A program made the translations under genes and the position numbers. From Caldilineaceae bacterium (GTDB lineage Bacteria > Chloroflexota > Anaerolineae > Caldilineales > Caldilineaceae): 39,690 nt of DNA. A model generated the notes under the pieces. It worked only from the letters and a program-made list of their open reading frames with translations, was not told where the DNA came from and did not search any database. Positions within the stretch are counted from its first letter, which is position 1. Every line of letters starts with the position of its first letter. Positions 32,326-39,690 of this stretch are shown here, in pieces. Location of the stretch: NCBI GenBank assembly GCA_018003515.1, contig JAGNDO010000049.1, positions 1-39,690 of the forward strand, given 5' to 3'.

Positions 32326-33600
32326 ATGACCCTAAACGCAGAAATTCTCACCACCGGCACCGAAATCCTTTTGGGCGAAATCGTCGATACCAACGCGGCG
32401 TGGATGGCCCAGCAGTTGCGGGAGATCGGGGTCAATCTATTTTATAAGACCACCGTGGGCGACAACGAGGCCAGGGTGCGGGAAGTGATCACCCTTGGCA
32501 TGGGGCGCAGCGATGTGATCCTGGTCACCGGCGGCCTGGGGCCGACTGCGGACGACATTACGCGCGAAGCGATTGCCGGTGCCGCGGGGCGTCCGTTGCT
32601 GCTCAACGAACCGGCCCTGGCCCAACTGCGGGAACAATTTGCCCGTTGGGGCTATCACGCCATGAGCGAGAACAACGTCCAGCAAGCCTACATCCCCCAG
32701 GATGCCATTGTGATCGAGAACCCGGTGGGCACGGCCCCCGGCTTTATCGTCGAGACCGATCGCTGCGCCATCATCGCCATGCCCGGCGTGCCCCGGGAGA
32801 TGAAGCGCATGATGGCCGACTCGGTCCTCCCCTACCTCAGCCGCCGCAACGGGGACGGCGGGGTGATCCGGCGGCGCGTCCTGCGCACGGTGGGCATCGG
32901 CGAGAGCAACATTGACACCCTGATCCGGGATCTCATGGCCGGGAACAACCCCACCATTGGCCTGGCCGCCCACACGGGCCAGGTGGATGTGCGCATCACC
33001 GCCCGAGCCGCCACCGCCCAGGCCGCCGAGGCCCTGATCGACGCCATGCACGCCCAGGTCAGCGCGCTGATCGGGCGACACATTTACTCCACCACCCCGG
33101 ACGAAGCCGTGGAAAGCGTGGTGGCCCGCCAGCTTGTGGCCGCTGGGTTCCGGGTCGCCCTGGTCGAATCCAACACGGACGGGGTGATTGCCCGGCGACT
33201 CTCGGCTGGCTTGGCTGACGTGGATGTGGTGGCCGCATCCTGGGTGCTGGGCCAACCCATCGCCGGGGAGTTGCCCGCCACCATCGCCCAGCCCCCGGAC
33301 CTGCTCACCCCCAGCCCAGAGGCCGCAGTCGCCTCCGCCGTGGAGGTGCAGGGGTGGGCCGCCGCCCGCGCCGATGACAAGATCATGGGCGTGGTCATCC
33401 TCGGCTCCGGCGGCCAAGATGGCGGCGCGTACGGCCAAGCCAAAGGCGAAACCATCATCGCCCTGACCTGGCCCGACCAAAGCGGCACCCTCGCCACCCA
33501 CACCGCCCGCTTCCCCTACGCCGGCAGCGATGACCTCACCGTGGCGTGGATCGGGAATCGCTGTCTGGATCTGATTCGGCGGTTGACGCCGACGGGGTGA
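32326..33600 (+). CDS. cinA: CinA-family protein with degenerate C-terminal deamidase domain
   Basis: A 424-residue protein. The N-terminal MoCF-like domain (~1-170) is typical of CinA: AEILTTGTEILLGEIVDTN, VTGGLGPTADDITREA and the AMPGVPREMKRMM segment. In characterised CinA proteins this domain has ADP-ribose/NAD-derived pyrophosphatase activity, and the C-terminal domain deamidates nicotinamide mononucleotide. Here the C-terminal domain keeps the fold order, but the catalytic ESCTGG motif reads ESNTDG and the usual PGSS.F.GG segment is not seen. Deamidase activity is therefore doubtful. The ATG at 32326 is chosen because the family start MTLNAEILTTG follows; the upstream extension is palindrome sequence. 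A separate PncC elsewhere would be needed for the second step. Confidence 0.85.
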   Translation: MTLNAEILTTGTEILLGEIVDTNAAWMAQQLREIGVNLFYKTTVGDNEARVREVITLGMGRSDVILVTGGLGPTADDITREAIAGAAGRPLLLNEPALAQLREQFARWGYHAMSENNVQQAYIPQDAIVIENPVGTAPGFIVETDRCAIIAMPGVPREMKRMMADSVLPYLSRRNGDGGVIRRRVLRTVGIGESNIDTLIRDLMAGNNPTIGLAAHTGQVDVRITARAATAQAAEALIDAMHAQVSALIGRHIYSTTPDEAVESVVARQLVAAGFRVALVESNTDGVIARRLSAGLADVDVVAASWVLGQPIAGELPATIAQPPDLLTPSPEAAVASAVEVQGWAAARADDKIMGVVILGSGGQDGGAYGQAKGETIIALTWPDQSGTLATHTARFPYAGSDDLTVAWIGNRCLDLIRRLTPTG

Positions 33601-33614
33601 TCCTCGTTCCCATC

Positions 33615-33711
33615 CTCGTTCCCACGCTCTGCGTGGGAATGCAATGGGGCGCTCCTGCGCCCAGCGGCGCAGAGCGCCGATCTACGCTCCCACGCAGAGC
33701 GTGGGAGCGAG
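33615..33711. repeat. 97-bp palindromic repeat, copy c
   Basis: Third copy of the element at 2753 and 2891, exactly the same length. It differs mainly by CTCTGCG for CTCCGCG in both outer arms, so pairing is conserved by compensating changes. It lies between cinA and the ABM-domain gene and ends 26 bases before the latter's start. Confidence 0.85.
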
Positions 33712-33736
33712 CAAAAAAAGTATTTGGAGGCATCAA

Positions 33737-34039
33737 ATGTACGGCATGGTCGGCAAGATGGTGGCGCAGGCGGGTACCCGCAGCCAATTTGTAGAGATTT
33801 TGACCCAGGCCGCCCAGATCGTGGGCCAGATGCCCGGCTGCCGCCTCTACCTGGTCAACGAAGACGCCAGCGACGACGTCACCCTCTGGGTCTACGAGGC
33901 CTGGGATGACAAAGCCGCCCATGATCTCTCGCTTCAAGACCCGCGGGTGCGAGCCTTGATCGCCGAGGCCATGCCGCTGATGGGTGGCGCGCCCAGCGGC
34001 AGCGAGTTGCGGGTGATGGGCGGGCATGGGTTGAGGTAA
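33737..34039 (+). CDS. ABM-domain (quinol monooxygenase-like) small protein
   Basis: A 100-residue single-domain protein of the dimeric alpha/beta-barrel ABM fold. MVAQAGTRSQFVEILTQAAQ, GCRLYLVNEDASDDVTLWVY and EAWDDKAAHDLSLQDPRVRA follow the usual order of strand, helix, the E.W.D motif and helix. Relatives such as YgiN oxidise quinols without cofactor, but many members have no known substrate. The ATG at 33737 follows GGAGG at eight bases. It ends two bases before the HD-domain gene, so the two are probably cotranscribed and coupled. Confidence 0.8.
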   Translation: MYGMVGKMVAQAGTRSQFVEILTQAAQIVGQMPGCRLYLVNEDASDDVTLWVYEAWDDKAAHDLSLQDPRVRALIAEAMPLMGGAPSGSELRVMGGHGLR

Positions 34040-34041
34040 CC

Positions 34042-34599
34042 ATGCATCCACTCCACGCCTTGCTGGACCAAGTGAACCATTTGAAGCAATTGCCCCGCAC
34101 GGGCTGGCTGTTGGCCAATGTGAGCCAGCCGGAGTCTGTGGCGGATCACACGGCGGCGATGGCGATTTTGACCCTCTTTTTGGCCGAGACGGTGAACGGG
34201 GCCTTGGCGGAGAACGGGCTGGCGGCTCCTTTGGATGTGTCAAAGGTAGTGCGTCTGGCCCTTCTGCATGATCTGGCCGAGAGCGAGTTGACCGATCTGC
34301 CCAAGCGGGCCAGCCAGCTTGTGGGCGCAGACGCCAAGCACCGGGCCGAGGCGAAGGCCATGAGCCAGATCCTGGCCGGGCTGCCCGATGCCGACGGCTA
34401 TCTGGCGTTGTGGTCCGAGTATGACGCCGGGGAGACGCCAGAGGCCCGGCTGGTCAAGGACGCGGACAAGCTGGAGATGGTGCATCAGGCCAAGGCCTAT
34501 GCCCGTCGGGGCCATCTGAATTTGGATGAATTCTGGCAGGGACACGAGTGGAATTTCCCGGCCAGCCGTGATCTGTTTGTTGATTTGACCCAGTCGTAG
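34042..34599 (+). CDS. HD-domain phosphohydrolase (YfbR/HDDC2-like 5'-deoxynucleotidase)
   Basis: A 185-residue protein with the HD-superfamily metal-binding set: the first His in PESVADHTAAMA, the HD pair in LLHDLAESELTDLP, and the late Asp in KDADKLEMVHQA. The opening LKQLPRTGWLLANVSQPESV is typical of YfbR/HDDC2 proteins, which dephosphorylate deoxynucleoside 5'-monophosphates. It lies immediately after the ABM gene. Its TAG stop is part of the left arm of the following palindrome. Confidence 0.85.
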   Translation: MHPLHALLDQVNHLKQLPRTGWLLANVSQPESVADHTAAMAILTLFLAETVNGALAENGLAAPLDVSKVVRLALLHDLAESELTDLPKRASQLVGADAKHRAEAKAMSQILAGLPDADGYLALWSEYDAGETPEARLVKDADKLEMVHQAKAYARRGHLNLDEFWQGHEWNFPASRDLFVDLTQS

Positions 34600-34663
34600 G
34601 GCGGGTTTCTTGCCCGCCAAGGTGGTGGACGGCACAGGTCGGCGGGTAAGAAACCCGCCCTAC
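34596..34663. repeat. GTAGGGCGGGTTTCTT palindrome overlapping the HD-gene stop
   Basis: Arms of 23 bases (34596-34618 and 34641-34663, left arm begins GTAGGGCGGGTTTCTTGCCC) pair with one mismatch around a 22-base loop. The TAG stop of the HD gene (34597-34599) is inside the left arm. It may double as a rho-independent-like 3' hairpin, but there is no T-run. Confidence 0.75.
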
Positions 34664-34703
34664 GAGTTTGGGGATCAACCTTCCCCAGAGAGCGATTGCC
34701 GTG

Positions 34704-35858
34704 ATGCGGTTTCGTGACCTCAAATTGATTTTTACCCACCGGGCGGGCCGTCTCTGGCTTGGCCTGCTTTTCGTTGTGGTGATGGTTGGCGGCTGTGGGG
34801 CCAAGACGGACCGGACGACGGATTTGGTCCTCGTTTCGCCGACGGCTACTTTGGCGGACTGGGTGCAAGGGGTGGAAACCCCGGTCCCTACGGATCCGGC
34901 CCCCCCTGTTTTTCCCGAAGAGCCAACGCCAACGCCCGCATCCTCTGGGGCGCGCAGCCAGGCCACGGCCACACCCATGCCCACACCCATGCCCACGCCC
35001 GTGCCTGTGGACCCCAATCCCTTTTTGCACACCACCAACATCCTGCTTTTGGGCAGCGACCGGCGGCCCAACGAGGTCAACTGGCGCACGGATGTGATTA
35101 TGATCCTGGCCCTGGATTTTGAGAAGGGGGTGGCGGGGGTGATTTCGTTGCCTCGGGATCTCTATTTGGATGAGATTGCAGGGCATAAGCCCAACAAGAT
35201 CAACGTGGTGGACTATCTGGGCCAACAAGATGACCCGGATGGGGGCGGGCCGGCCCTTTTGGCCGCCATTTTGGAGGCGCGCATGGGGGTGCCGATTCAG
35301 CACTATTTGCGCTTTGAGTTTGAGGGCTTCAAGCAGGTGATCGACGCCCTGGGTGGGGTGGAGATCCAGGTGGACTGTCCGGTCTACGAGTATCTGCCCG
35401 AGGAGGATGTGGTCCTGAATCTGGGGGCGGGGACGCACACGCTGACCGGCAGACAGGCGCTTTCGTATGTGCGGACGCGTCGTCAGGGTGGAGATTTGGA
35501 GCGGGCGCGGCGGCAGCAGCGCATGGCCTTGGCCATCCGGGAGCAGCTGGTGAGCCAGAATTTGCTGCCCAAGGTGCCGGCGCTCTATGTGGCCTTGCAG
35601 GATGCAGTGGAGACGGACATTGGGCTGGTGGATGCCATCCGCTTCACCCGCTTTGCCCTACAGTTGACGGAAGAATCCCTGCATGGCATGATTCTGGCTC
35701 CGCCGGAGACCATGTTGCAGAGTTGGCGGGATGGCATGTATGTTTTTGTACCCGATTGGGACGCCATCACCCTGGCCGCGCAGACGGTTTTTGACCGTCC
35801 GCCCTTGCTGGAGACCAACACGGTCGGCCCGGCGGGGGATGTGCAGATCTGTCGGTGA
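34704..35858 (+). CDS. LCP-family (LytR-CpsA-Psr) lipoprotein 1
   Basis: A 384-residue LCP protein. LCP enzymes attach polyprenyl-phosphate-linked glycopolymers to the cell wall or other acceptors outside the membrane. The N-terminus has a hydrophobic segment ending VVMVGGCG, read as a lipobox. A Thr-Pro linker (~55-110) precedes the LCP core: NILLLGSDRR, WRTDVIMILALD, ISLPRDLYLDE, INVVDYLGQ and LSYVRTRRQGGDLERARRQQ. The conserved Arg and Asp residues that bind the polyprenyl phosphate are present. The ATG at 34704 is preferred; an upstream TTG lies in the palindrome. It is followed by a second LCP gene 54 bp on. Confidence 0.88.
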   Translation: MRFRDLKLIFTHRAGRLWLGLLFVVVMVGGCGAKTDRTTDLVLVSPTATLADWVQGVETPVPTDPAPPVFPEEPTPTPASSGARSQATATPMPTPMPTPVPVDPNPFLHTTNILLLGSDRRPNEVNWRTDVIMILALDFEKGVAGVISLPRDLYLDEIAGHKPNKINVVDYLGQQDDPDGGGPALLAAILEARMGVPIQHYLRFEFEGFKQVIDALGGVEIQVDCPVYEYLPEEDVVLNLGAGTHTLTGRQALSYVRTRRQGGDLERARRQQRMALAIREQLVSQNLLPKVPALYVALQDAVETDIGLVDAIRFTRFALQLTEESLHGMILAPPETMLQSWRDGMYVFVPDWDAITLAAQTVFDRPPLLETNTVGPAGDVQICR

Positions 35859-35912
35859 GGGTGGTTGAGCGAGTGATTTTTTGGATTGGAAAGATAAGGA
35901 ATTCTGTGAAGC

Positions 35913-37709
35913 ATGGATAGTCGCGTAGGTATTTGCAAAGACAGATCAACAAAAATAGTGGGGTTGGGTTTGGGGTTGGGGATGGCATTGATGGCCGTCT
36001 TTTTCTTGACGGCCTGTAGCAGCCAGACTGTGACCGGTTGGCAGGACTATGCGAGCCAAGGGGTGACTGTATCTGAGGCGGCGGCTCTTGGTGCGCCTGC
36101 TTTGGCATACCCATCCCCAGCCGCCGGTCTCCTGACCTCACCCCTGACCTCACCCTTGACTCAAACCTTGGCGGTTTCGGCACCGGCCCTCGGTTTGGCC
36201 TCCGCCGAGATCACCGTCTCCGTCACCCAAAGTGAGGAATCGGCCCAAAGCAAGTCCTTTCTCCCCGCCATCACGACGGATTTTGTTACCCCCACCCCCG
36301 CCCCCACCCCCGCGCCCGTACCTTTGACAGCGACGTTGACTTTGCCGCCGCCTGAGCCCACCCCGACGCTTATGGTAGCTGCTCCGGCGCATGGTGTGGC
36401 CAGGCCAATCCCCACAACGGTGGCCGGGGCCATCCCGCCCCTGGATCTGCACACGACGGTCAATTATCTGCTCTTGGGCACGGATATTCGATCCACCGAG
36501 GACGCCTGGCGCACGGATTCCATCATGGTGCTGGGGGTAGACACCCAATACCGGCGGGCGGCCCTGTTGAGTATTCCCCGGGATTTGCTGGTGGATATTC
36601 CCGACATCGGTCAGCGGCGCATCAACCAGGTGGACTATTTTGGCGAAAAGGTGCTAAAAACCGAGGGGGGCGGCCCGGCCCTCTTCTCCCAGGTACTCAG
36701 CAACACCCTTGGCATCAAGACCGACCATTGGCTGCGGGTGGATATGACCAGTTTCCGGGATTTTGTGGACATTATCGGCGGGGTGACGGTGCATCTGGAC
36801 TGCCCGTATTACGAGCTGTCCAAGGACGATGTCACCCAGGAGGTCACATGGTTCTCCCTGCCGGCCGGGGATGTGACTATGGATGGCGAGACGGCTTTTA
36901 TGTTTGTGCGTCTACGCTATCTCAACACGGACAGCGGACGCTCTGCCCGGCAGCGCCAATTTCTGTGGGCCTTGCGGGATCAGGCCATGTCCACCAACCT
37001 GATCCTCAAGATCCCGGAGCTGTGGCGGCTGTTTAATAAGAGCTTTGAGACGGATCTTTCCCTTTTCCGGCTGTTGGAATTGGGCAACTTCGGTCTTTCC
37101 TTGGACGCCGAGAATGTGCGCGCCGGGGCCATCACCACCAAGGATCTGGAGCGCTATTTCACCTCCGGCGGCGCGGATGTGCTGCGCATCAACGATCCGG
37201 CACGCATCCAAGCCATCATCGACAATATTTGGACCGCACCGCCCCTGGCCAACACCGCGGATCTCAGCACAAACGGCACCTGCCCCCCACCGCCCAAGGA
37301 GATCCCCACCTATCTGCTCCAGGAGATCCCCCTCTCGGATCAAGAGGTGCCTGACCTTTCCCCGGACTGGCTGGTGGCACCGGGGACCGAGGTGGTGGTG
37401 GCCAACACGGCTGGCCGCTCCATCCGCCTGCGCACCCTGCCCGCCCTGGCCGGGGAGATCCTCAAGGCCTATCAAGCGGGCAACTTCTTCCAGATTTTGG
37501 CCGCGGACGAGGCCTATCCGACCTATCCCGTGGACCAGGACGGCTACAAATGGGTCAAAGTGGGCAGCCCCGATGGGGAGATCGGCTGGATCGCCGCCCG
37601 CTATCTTGCGCCGGTCGATCCCCAAGCCACAGTCCCCACCCCGGAGGCCGCCCCAGAAACGGCCACCCCCAGCCCGGATGTCACGGTTGGCCCCACGGTT
37701 CAGCCGTAG
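35913..37709 (+). CDS. LCP-family lipoprotein 2 with C-terminal SH3b domain
   Basis: A 598-residue protein. The N-terminal hydrophobic segment ends in the lipobox FLTACSS. A long Pro/Thr-rich spacer (~50-185) precedes an LCP core with NYLLLGTDIR, WRTDSIMVLGVD, LSIPRDLLVDIP, INQVDYFGE and MFVRLRYLNTDSGRSARQRQF. A bacterial SH3-like domain (~495-575, SIRLRTLPALAGEILKAY...GWIAARYLAP) and a Thr-Pro tail follow. SH3b domains usually hold wall peptides or glycans, so this copy may dock on the wall while transferring polymer. Tandem duplication with paralogue 1 is evident. AAGGA lies 13 bases upstream, slightly far. Confidence 0.87.
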   Translation: MDSRVGICKDRSTKIVGLGLGLGMALMAVFFLTACSSQTVTGWQDYASQGVTVSEAAALGAPALAYPSPAAGLLTSPLTSPLTQTLAVSAPALGLASAEITVSVTQSEESAQSKSFLPAITTDFVTPTPAPTPAPVPLTATLTLPPPEPTPTLMVAAPAHGVARPIPTTVAGAIPPLDLHTTVNYLLLGTDIRSTEDAWRTDSIMVLGVDTQYRRAALLSIPRDLLVDIPDIGQRRINQVDYFGEKVLKTEGGGPALFSQVLSNTLGIKTDHWLRVDMTSFRDFVDIIGGVTVHLDCPYYELSKDDVTQEVTWFSLPAGDVTMDGETAFMFVRLRYLNTDSGRSARQRQFLWALRDQAMSTNLILKIPELWRLFNKSFETDLSLFRLLELGNFGLSLDAENVRAGAITTKDLERYFTSGGADVLRINDPARIQAIIDNIWTAPPLANTADLSTNGTCPPPPKEIPTYLLQEIPLSDQEVPDLSPDWLVAPGTEVVVANTAGRSIRLRTLPALAGEILKAYQAGNFFQILAADEAYPTYPVDQDGYKWVKVGSPDGEIGWIAARYLAPVDPQATVPTPEAAPETATPSPDVTVGPTVQP

Positions 37710-37731
37710 GGGCAAAAGTAACTGCCAAGCC

Positions 37732-37770
37732 ACCCCCTCCCAATCTTCCCCAGATTGGGGGAGGAGCCGG
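37732..37770. repeat. Hairpin repeat shared with the uvrD coding region
   Basis: CCCCTCCCAATC and GATTGGGGGAGG flank a short loop, 22 bases after the LCP2 stop. A close relative is found in frame within uvrD at 1073-1116. Confidence 0.6.
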
Positions 37771-37773
37771 ATC

Positions 37774-37831
37774 GCCGAGACGCGAAGGAGGCCACGAAAA
37801 CGAGTTTTCGTGGCCTCCTTCGCGTCTCGGC
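37774..37831. repeat. Perfect 28-bp hairpin with 2-base loop
   Basis: Arms 37774-37801 (begins GCCGAGACGCGAAGGAGGCC) and 37804-37831 are exact complements, separated only by GA. It is the most perfect palindrome in the window and would form a very stable RNA hairpin downstream of the LCP pair. Confidence 0.8.
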
Positions 37832-37864
37832 AGTAGTTTCGTCAACCCGCCGGGTCACGGACCC

Positions 37865-38099
37865 ATAGGCATCAAGCTAAGGGATTTGCGCTCAAAAACA
37901 GAGCATTCCGGGAAAGGGCCGGACGATCTGAGGTAGAGTAAGTAGTTTTGGCCCATTCCCGGAATGGACGAGATCTCCCCGCCAATCCCGGAATGGGCCA
38001 AAACTACTGCATGAACACAAGAGGAACCGGCCCTTTCCGGGATTGCCCAGCTCATTTCCAGCGCTTTGGTCCACCCTGATCCCTTAGCTTGATGCCTAT
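37865..38099. mobile_element. 235-bp MITE-like long palindrome with 13-bp target duplication
   Basis: The terminal 21 bases (ATAGGCATCAAGCTAAGGGA plus T) are exactly complemented at the right end. Inner blocks also pair imperfectly, including AGTAGTTTTGGCCCATTCC and GGAAAGGGCCGG. The 13-bp sequence GGGTCACGGACCC flanks both sides (37852-37864 and 38100-38112). Removing the element and one flank recreates the 29-base repeat found intact at 20-48. It carries no coding frame. Confidence 0.8.
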
Positions 38100-38119
38100 G
38101 GGTCACGGACCCGGCTAGA

Positions 38120-38219
38120 GCCTCTCTCGAACCCCCTTCACCCCCTCACCCCTTCACCTCCCTCACCCGCTCACCCCCTTCACCCGCTCACCCCCTTCAC
38201 CCGCTCACCCCCTCACCCC
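38120..38219 (-). repeat. G-rich (minus-strand) tandem tract at the isomerase 3' end
   Basis: On the minus strand this is a purine-rich run of GGG to GGGGG blocks spaced by TGA(A/GC), including three near-repeats of GAAGGGGGTGAGCGGGT. It overlaps the TGA stop of the isomerase gene. The run spacing could allow G-quadruplexes in the RNA. Confidence 0.6.
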
Positions 38220-38998
38220 TCCAACTCCCCCCACACCTCCCGCACCCACTCGGCGCAGGAGGTGAGCCAGCGGCGGTGGCCGAAGATTTCCAGGGTGATG
38301 GTGCCGTTATAGTTGAAGCTGCGCAGGGCGCGCAGCTCCTTTTTGAGGTTGAGGGTACCCCGTTTGGCCGCGCCAAAGGGCAGGTGGTCGTCCCCCTTGC
38401 CGTCGTTGTCGCTCATGTGGACATGGGCCAGCCGGTCGGCCAAGGCGAAGAGATATTCACCGGTCATGCTCTTGGCCGTGTCGATGTTGCCGTGGCCCAC
38501 ATCGTAGAGCAGTTTTAGCTCCGGCAAGCGAGAGAAGATCTCCCGGAAGGTCTTGAGCTGGTGCCGGTTGTCCGTGCCATTTTCCATGCCGATCTGGATG
38601 CCCTTGGGCCGGGCGTGGTCGATCAACACGGTCATCAGTTGCCGATAATACTCGTAGCCATCCGCGTCCGAAAGATAGCCCGGCCAGCCCATAAAGTGAG
38701 TGGTACAGAGCGTGGCCCCCAGGATGGCGGCGGCGTCAATGCTGCGGCGCAGCTCATCCACCGCGGCCTGGCGCACCAGGGGCGATGGGTTGTGGATGGG
38801 CAGATAGGGGGCCGTGTGGCAGACCAGCCCCAGCCCCGCGTCCTCCACGGCCTGGCGCACGGCCTTCCAATTCGTAGACTCCACCGCCGCCCCGGGCGAT
38901 TCAATGGTCAGGTCAATATAATCAAACCCCATCCCCGCAATGGCCTTGATCTCTTTGAAAACACTGGCGTACGGGTTGTTCATGGCACCAAGCTGCAT
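38213..38998 (-). CDS. Sugar phosphate isomerase/epimerase (xylose isomerase-like TIM barrel)
   Basis: A 261-residue AP-endonuclease-2/xylose-isomerase-like TIM barrel. Signs are MGFDYIDLTIESP, CHTAPYLPIHNPSP, LGATLCTTHFMGWPGY, the metal-ligand segments MENGTDNRH and LLYDVGHGNID, ALADRLAHVHMSDNDGKGDD and TITLEIFG. The Glu, Asp and His ligands for the divalent metal are in the expected order. Members isomerise or epimerise sugars or inositol derivatives; the substrate is not predictable here. The ATG at 38998 follows GAAAGGA at about eight bases. A longer frame reaching 39034 runs into an AAGGCAA tandem repeat. Its stop lies in a G-rich tract. Confidence 0.85.
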   Translation of the reverse strand: MQLGAMNNPYASVFKEIKAIAGMGFDYIDLTIESPGAAVESTNWKAVRQAVEDAGLGLVCHTAPYLPIHNPSPLVRQAAVDELRRSIDAAAILGATLCTTHFMGWPGYLSDADGYEYYRQLMTVLIDHARPKGIQIGMENGTDNRHQLKTFREIFSRLPELKLLYDVGHGNIDTAKSMTGEYLFALADRLAHVHMSDNDGKGDDHLPFGAAKRGTLNLKKELRALRSFNYNGTITLEIFGHRRWLTSCAEWVREVWGELEG

Positions 38999-39013
38999 GG
39001 GAAATCCTTTCAG

Positions 39014-39043
39014 AAGGCAAAAGGCAAAAGGCAAAAGGCAAAA
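39014..39043. repeat. Short tandem repeat (AAGGCAA)4
   Basis: Four exact 7-base units lie just upstream of the isomerase ribosome site on the minus strand. It is a candidate for slippage. It sits in the 84-bp gap between the unknown gene and the isomerase gene. Confidence 0.7.
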
Positions 39044-39082
39044 GTGGTGGGGAGTGCGACAAATTGCCCAATCCCCAATCCC

Positions 39083-39577
39083 CTACCTCTGCGGCAAATA
39101 GCCCACGGTGACGGATAGATCGCCGTCTTTACGGCGGCGGCTTTCCACGGGGATGCGGATGCTGCACAGCAGTCCCTCGGCGGAGAAGCGCAGGTCGGCC
39201 CGGCGCTGCACCACATTGCCGATAGTGGCCCCCGCTGGTCCCCCCTCGGCCTGGATCACCTCGTCGGGCAGCTTGCCCACCAGGCCAAAATAGGCGATCT
39301 GGCCCCCTTCGTCGTAGGCCACCCGGTTGAAGACGGGACCGTCGTCATCCAGAGGCACCTCGTCCCAAGTCTGGCGCAGCCATTGGCCAAGGTGCAGCAG
39401 CCGGTTGTCGATGACGCTGACCCCCAGCAATTCATGCTGATCGCCCAGGTGAACGTTGATCCAGTGGCGCACATTGCGCTCCGGGTCCGCCTTGCAGGTG
39501 GTCAGGATACGCAGTTCAATCAGGTCGGCGTTGGAAAGCCATAAGGCTCGCATGGGTACTTTGTAGGCTCGGTTCAT
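39083..39577 (-). CDS. Uncharacterised 164-residue protein
   Basis: I do not recognise a family. It begins MNRAYKVPMRALWLSNADLIELRILTT if started at 39577; there is no clear ribosome site there, and ATG 39553 (MRALWLSNAD) is an alternative. It is acidic-basic mixed, with no signal peptide or membrane segment. The C-terminal part RADLRFSAEGLLCSIRIPVESRRRK...LSVTVGYLPQR looks like alternating beta strands, so a small soluble beta-barrel or sandwich is likely. It precedes the isomerase gene on the same strand by 84 bp and may be cotranscribed. Confidence 0.6.
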   Translation of the reverse strand: MNRAYKVPMRALWLSNADLIELRILTTCKADPERNVRHWINVHLGDQHELLGVSVIDNRLLHLGQWLRQTWDEVPLDDDGPVFNRVAYDEGGQIAYFGLVGKLPDEVIQAEGGPAGATIGNVVQRRADLRFSAEGLLCSIRIPVESRRRKDGDLSVTVGYLPQR

Positions 39578-39586
39578 AGTTTACTC

Positions 39587-39676
39587 GTTGATTAGTTGAT
39601 TGGTTGATTTTTTGGTTGGTTGATTGACACTGGATCGGTAATGATACGCCACCAATCAACAAATCAACTAATCAAC
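39587..39676. repeat. GTTGATTAGTTGATT inverted repeat upstream of the unknown gene
   Basis: A 23-base arm at 39587-39609 pairs with 39654-39676 with one mismatch. Repeats of TTGATTGG fill the inside. It lies directly upstream of the minus-strand unknown gene, in its leader region. Confidence 0.7.
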
Positions 39677-39690
39677 ATTTTTTATGATAA

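Noticed and set aside
38115-38219. CRISPR or minisatellite coding array in the C-rich tract
   Set aside because: The units are irregular (5-17 bases), without spacers or an open frame with protein character.

Overview
The window is GC-rich bacterial DNA, most likely from a filamentous or anaerolinea-like member of the Chloroflexota. This is inferred from the style of the genes, not from a marker gene. The pointers are Thr-Pro-rich linkers in secreted proteins, cysteine-containing SLH domains, paired LCP proteins, a CpXC protein, a 2-oxoacid:ferredoxin oxidoreductase, a C-terminal FIPLV-type ending on a giant surface protein, and intergenic spaces crowded with long palindromes. I saw no rRNA, tRNA, CRISPR array, transposase or phage structural operon.

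Left flank (1-7.3 kb). A UvrD/PcrA-type helicase enters from outside the window. A minus-strand operon follows, encoding a two-cluster ferredoxin and the alpha and beta subunits of a 2-oxoacid:ferredoxin oxidoreductase. Then comes a plus-strand 731-residue protein whose C-terminal half resembles cyanobacterial acyl-ACP reductase.

Centre (7.4-29.0 kb). This is the notable part. A minus-strand gene encodes a transmembrane protein with a cytoplasmic XRE-type HTH and an extracellular part made of three repeated modules, a CARDB-like domain and SLH domains. Divergent from it runs an apparent 18-kb plus-strand unit. It holds ten paralogous secreted or membrane-anchored proteins (one broken) and one 2236-residue M23/SLH surface protein. 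Each paralogue has the same N-terminal third: an extended signal region with a WLPTPGN motif, one hydrophobic segment and a conserved beta-rich base domain. This leads into a short PDGS(I/V)T..KL stalk and then a different C-terminal head: an H-type lectin, phage-tail-fibre-like domains, beta-sandwiches, or a GIGT/tail-spike type. The layout looks like a constant-base, variable-head surface adhesin or lectin array. The SLH protein is a candidate wall scaffold and the HTH-SLH protein a candidate regulator. The unit ends at a strong intrinsic terminator (28970-29004).

Right flank (29.0-39.7 kb). Ordinary genes follow: a HAD hydrolase, a CpXC protein, a CinA-family protein with a degenerate C-terminal domain, an ABM-domain protein, an HD-domain phosphohydrolase, two LCP-family lipoproteins, a TIM-barrel sugar isomerase and an unknown protein.

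Throughout, intergenic gaps carry long inverted repeats of differing sequence, several overlapping stop codons. Three MITE-like palindromic insertions have recognisable target duplications. One splits the sixth adhesin paralogue. Another splits a repeat whose uninterrupted copy lies inside the uvrD-like coding sequence.
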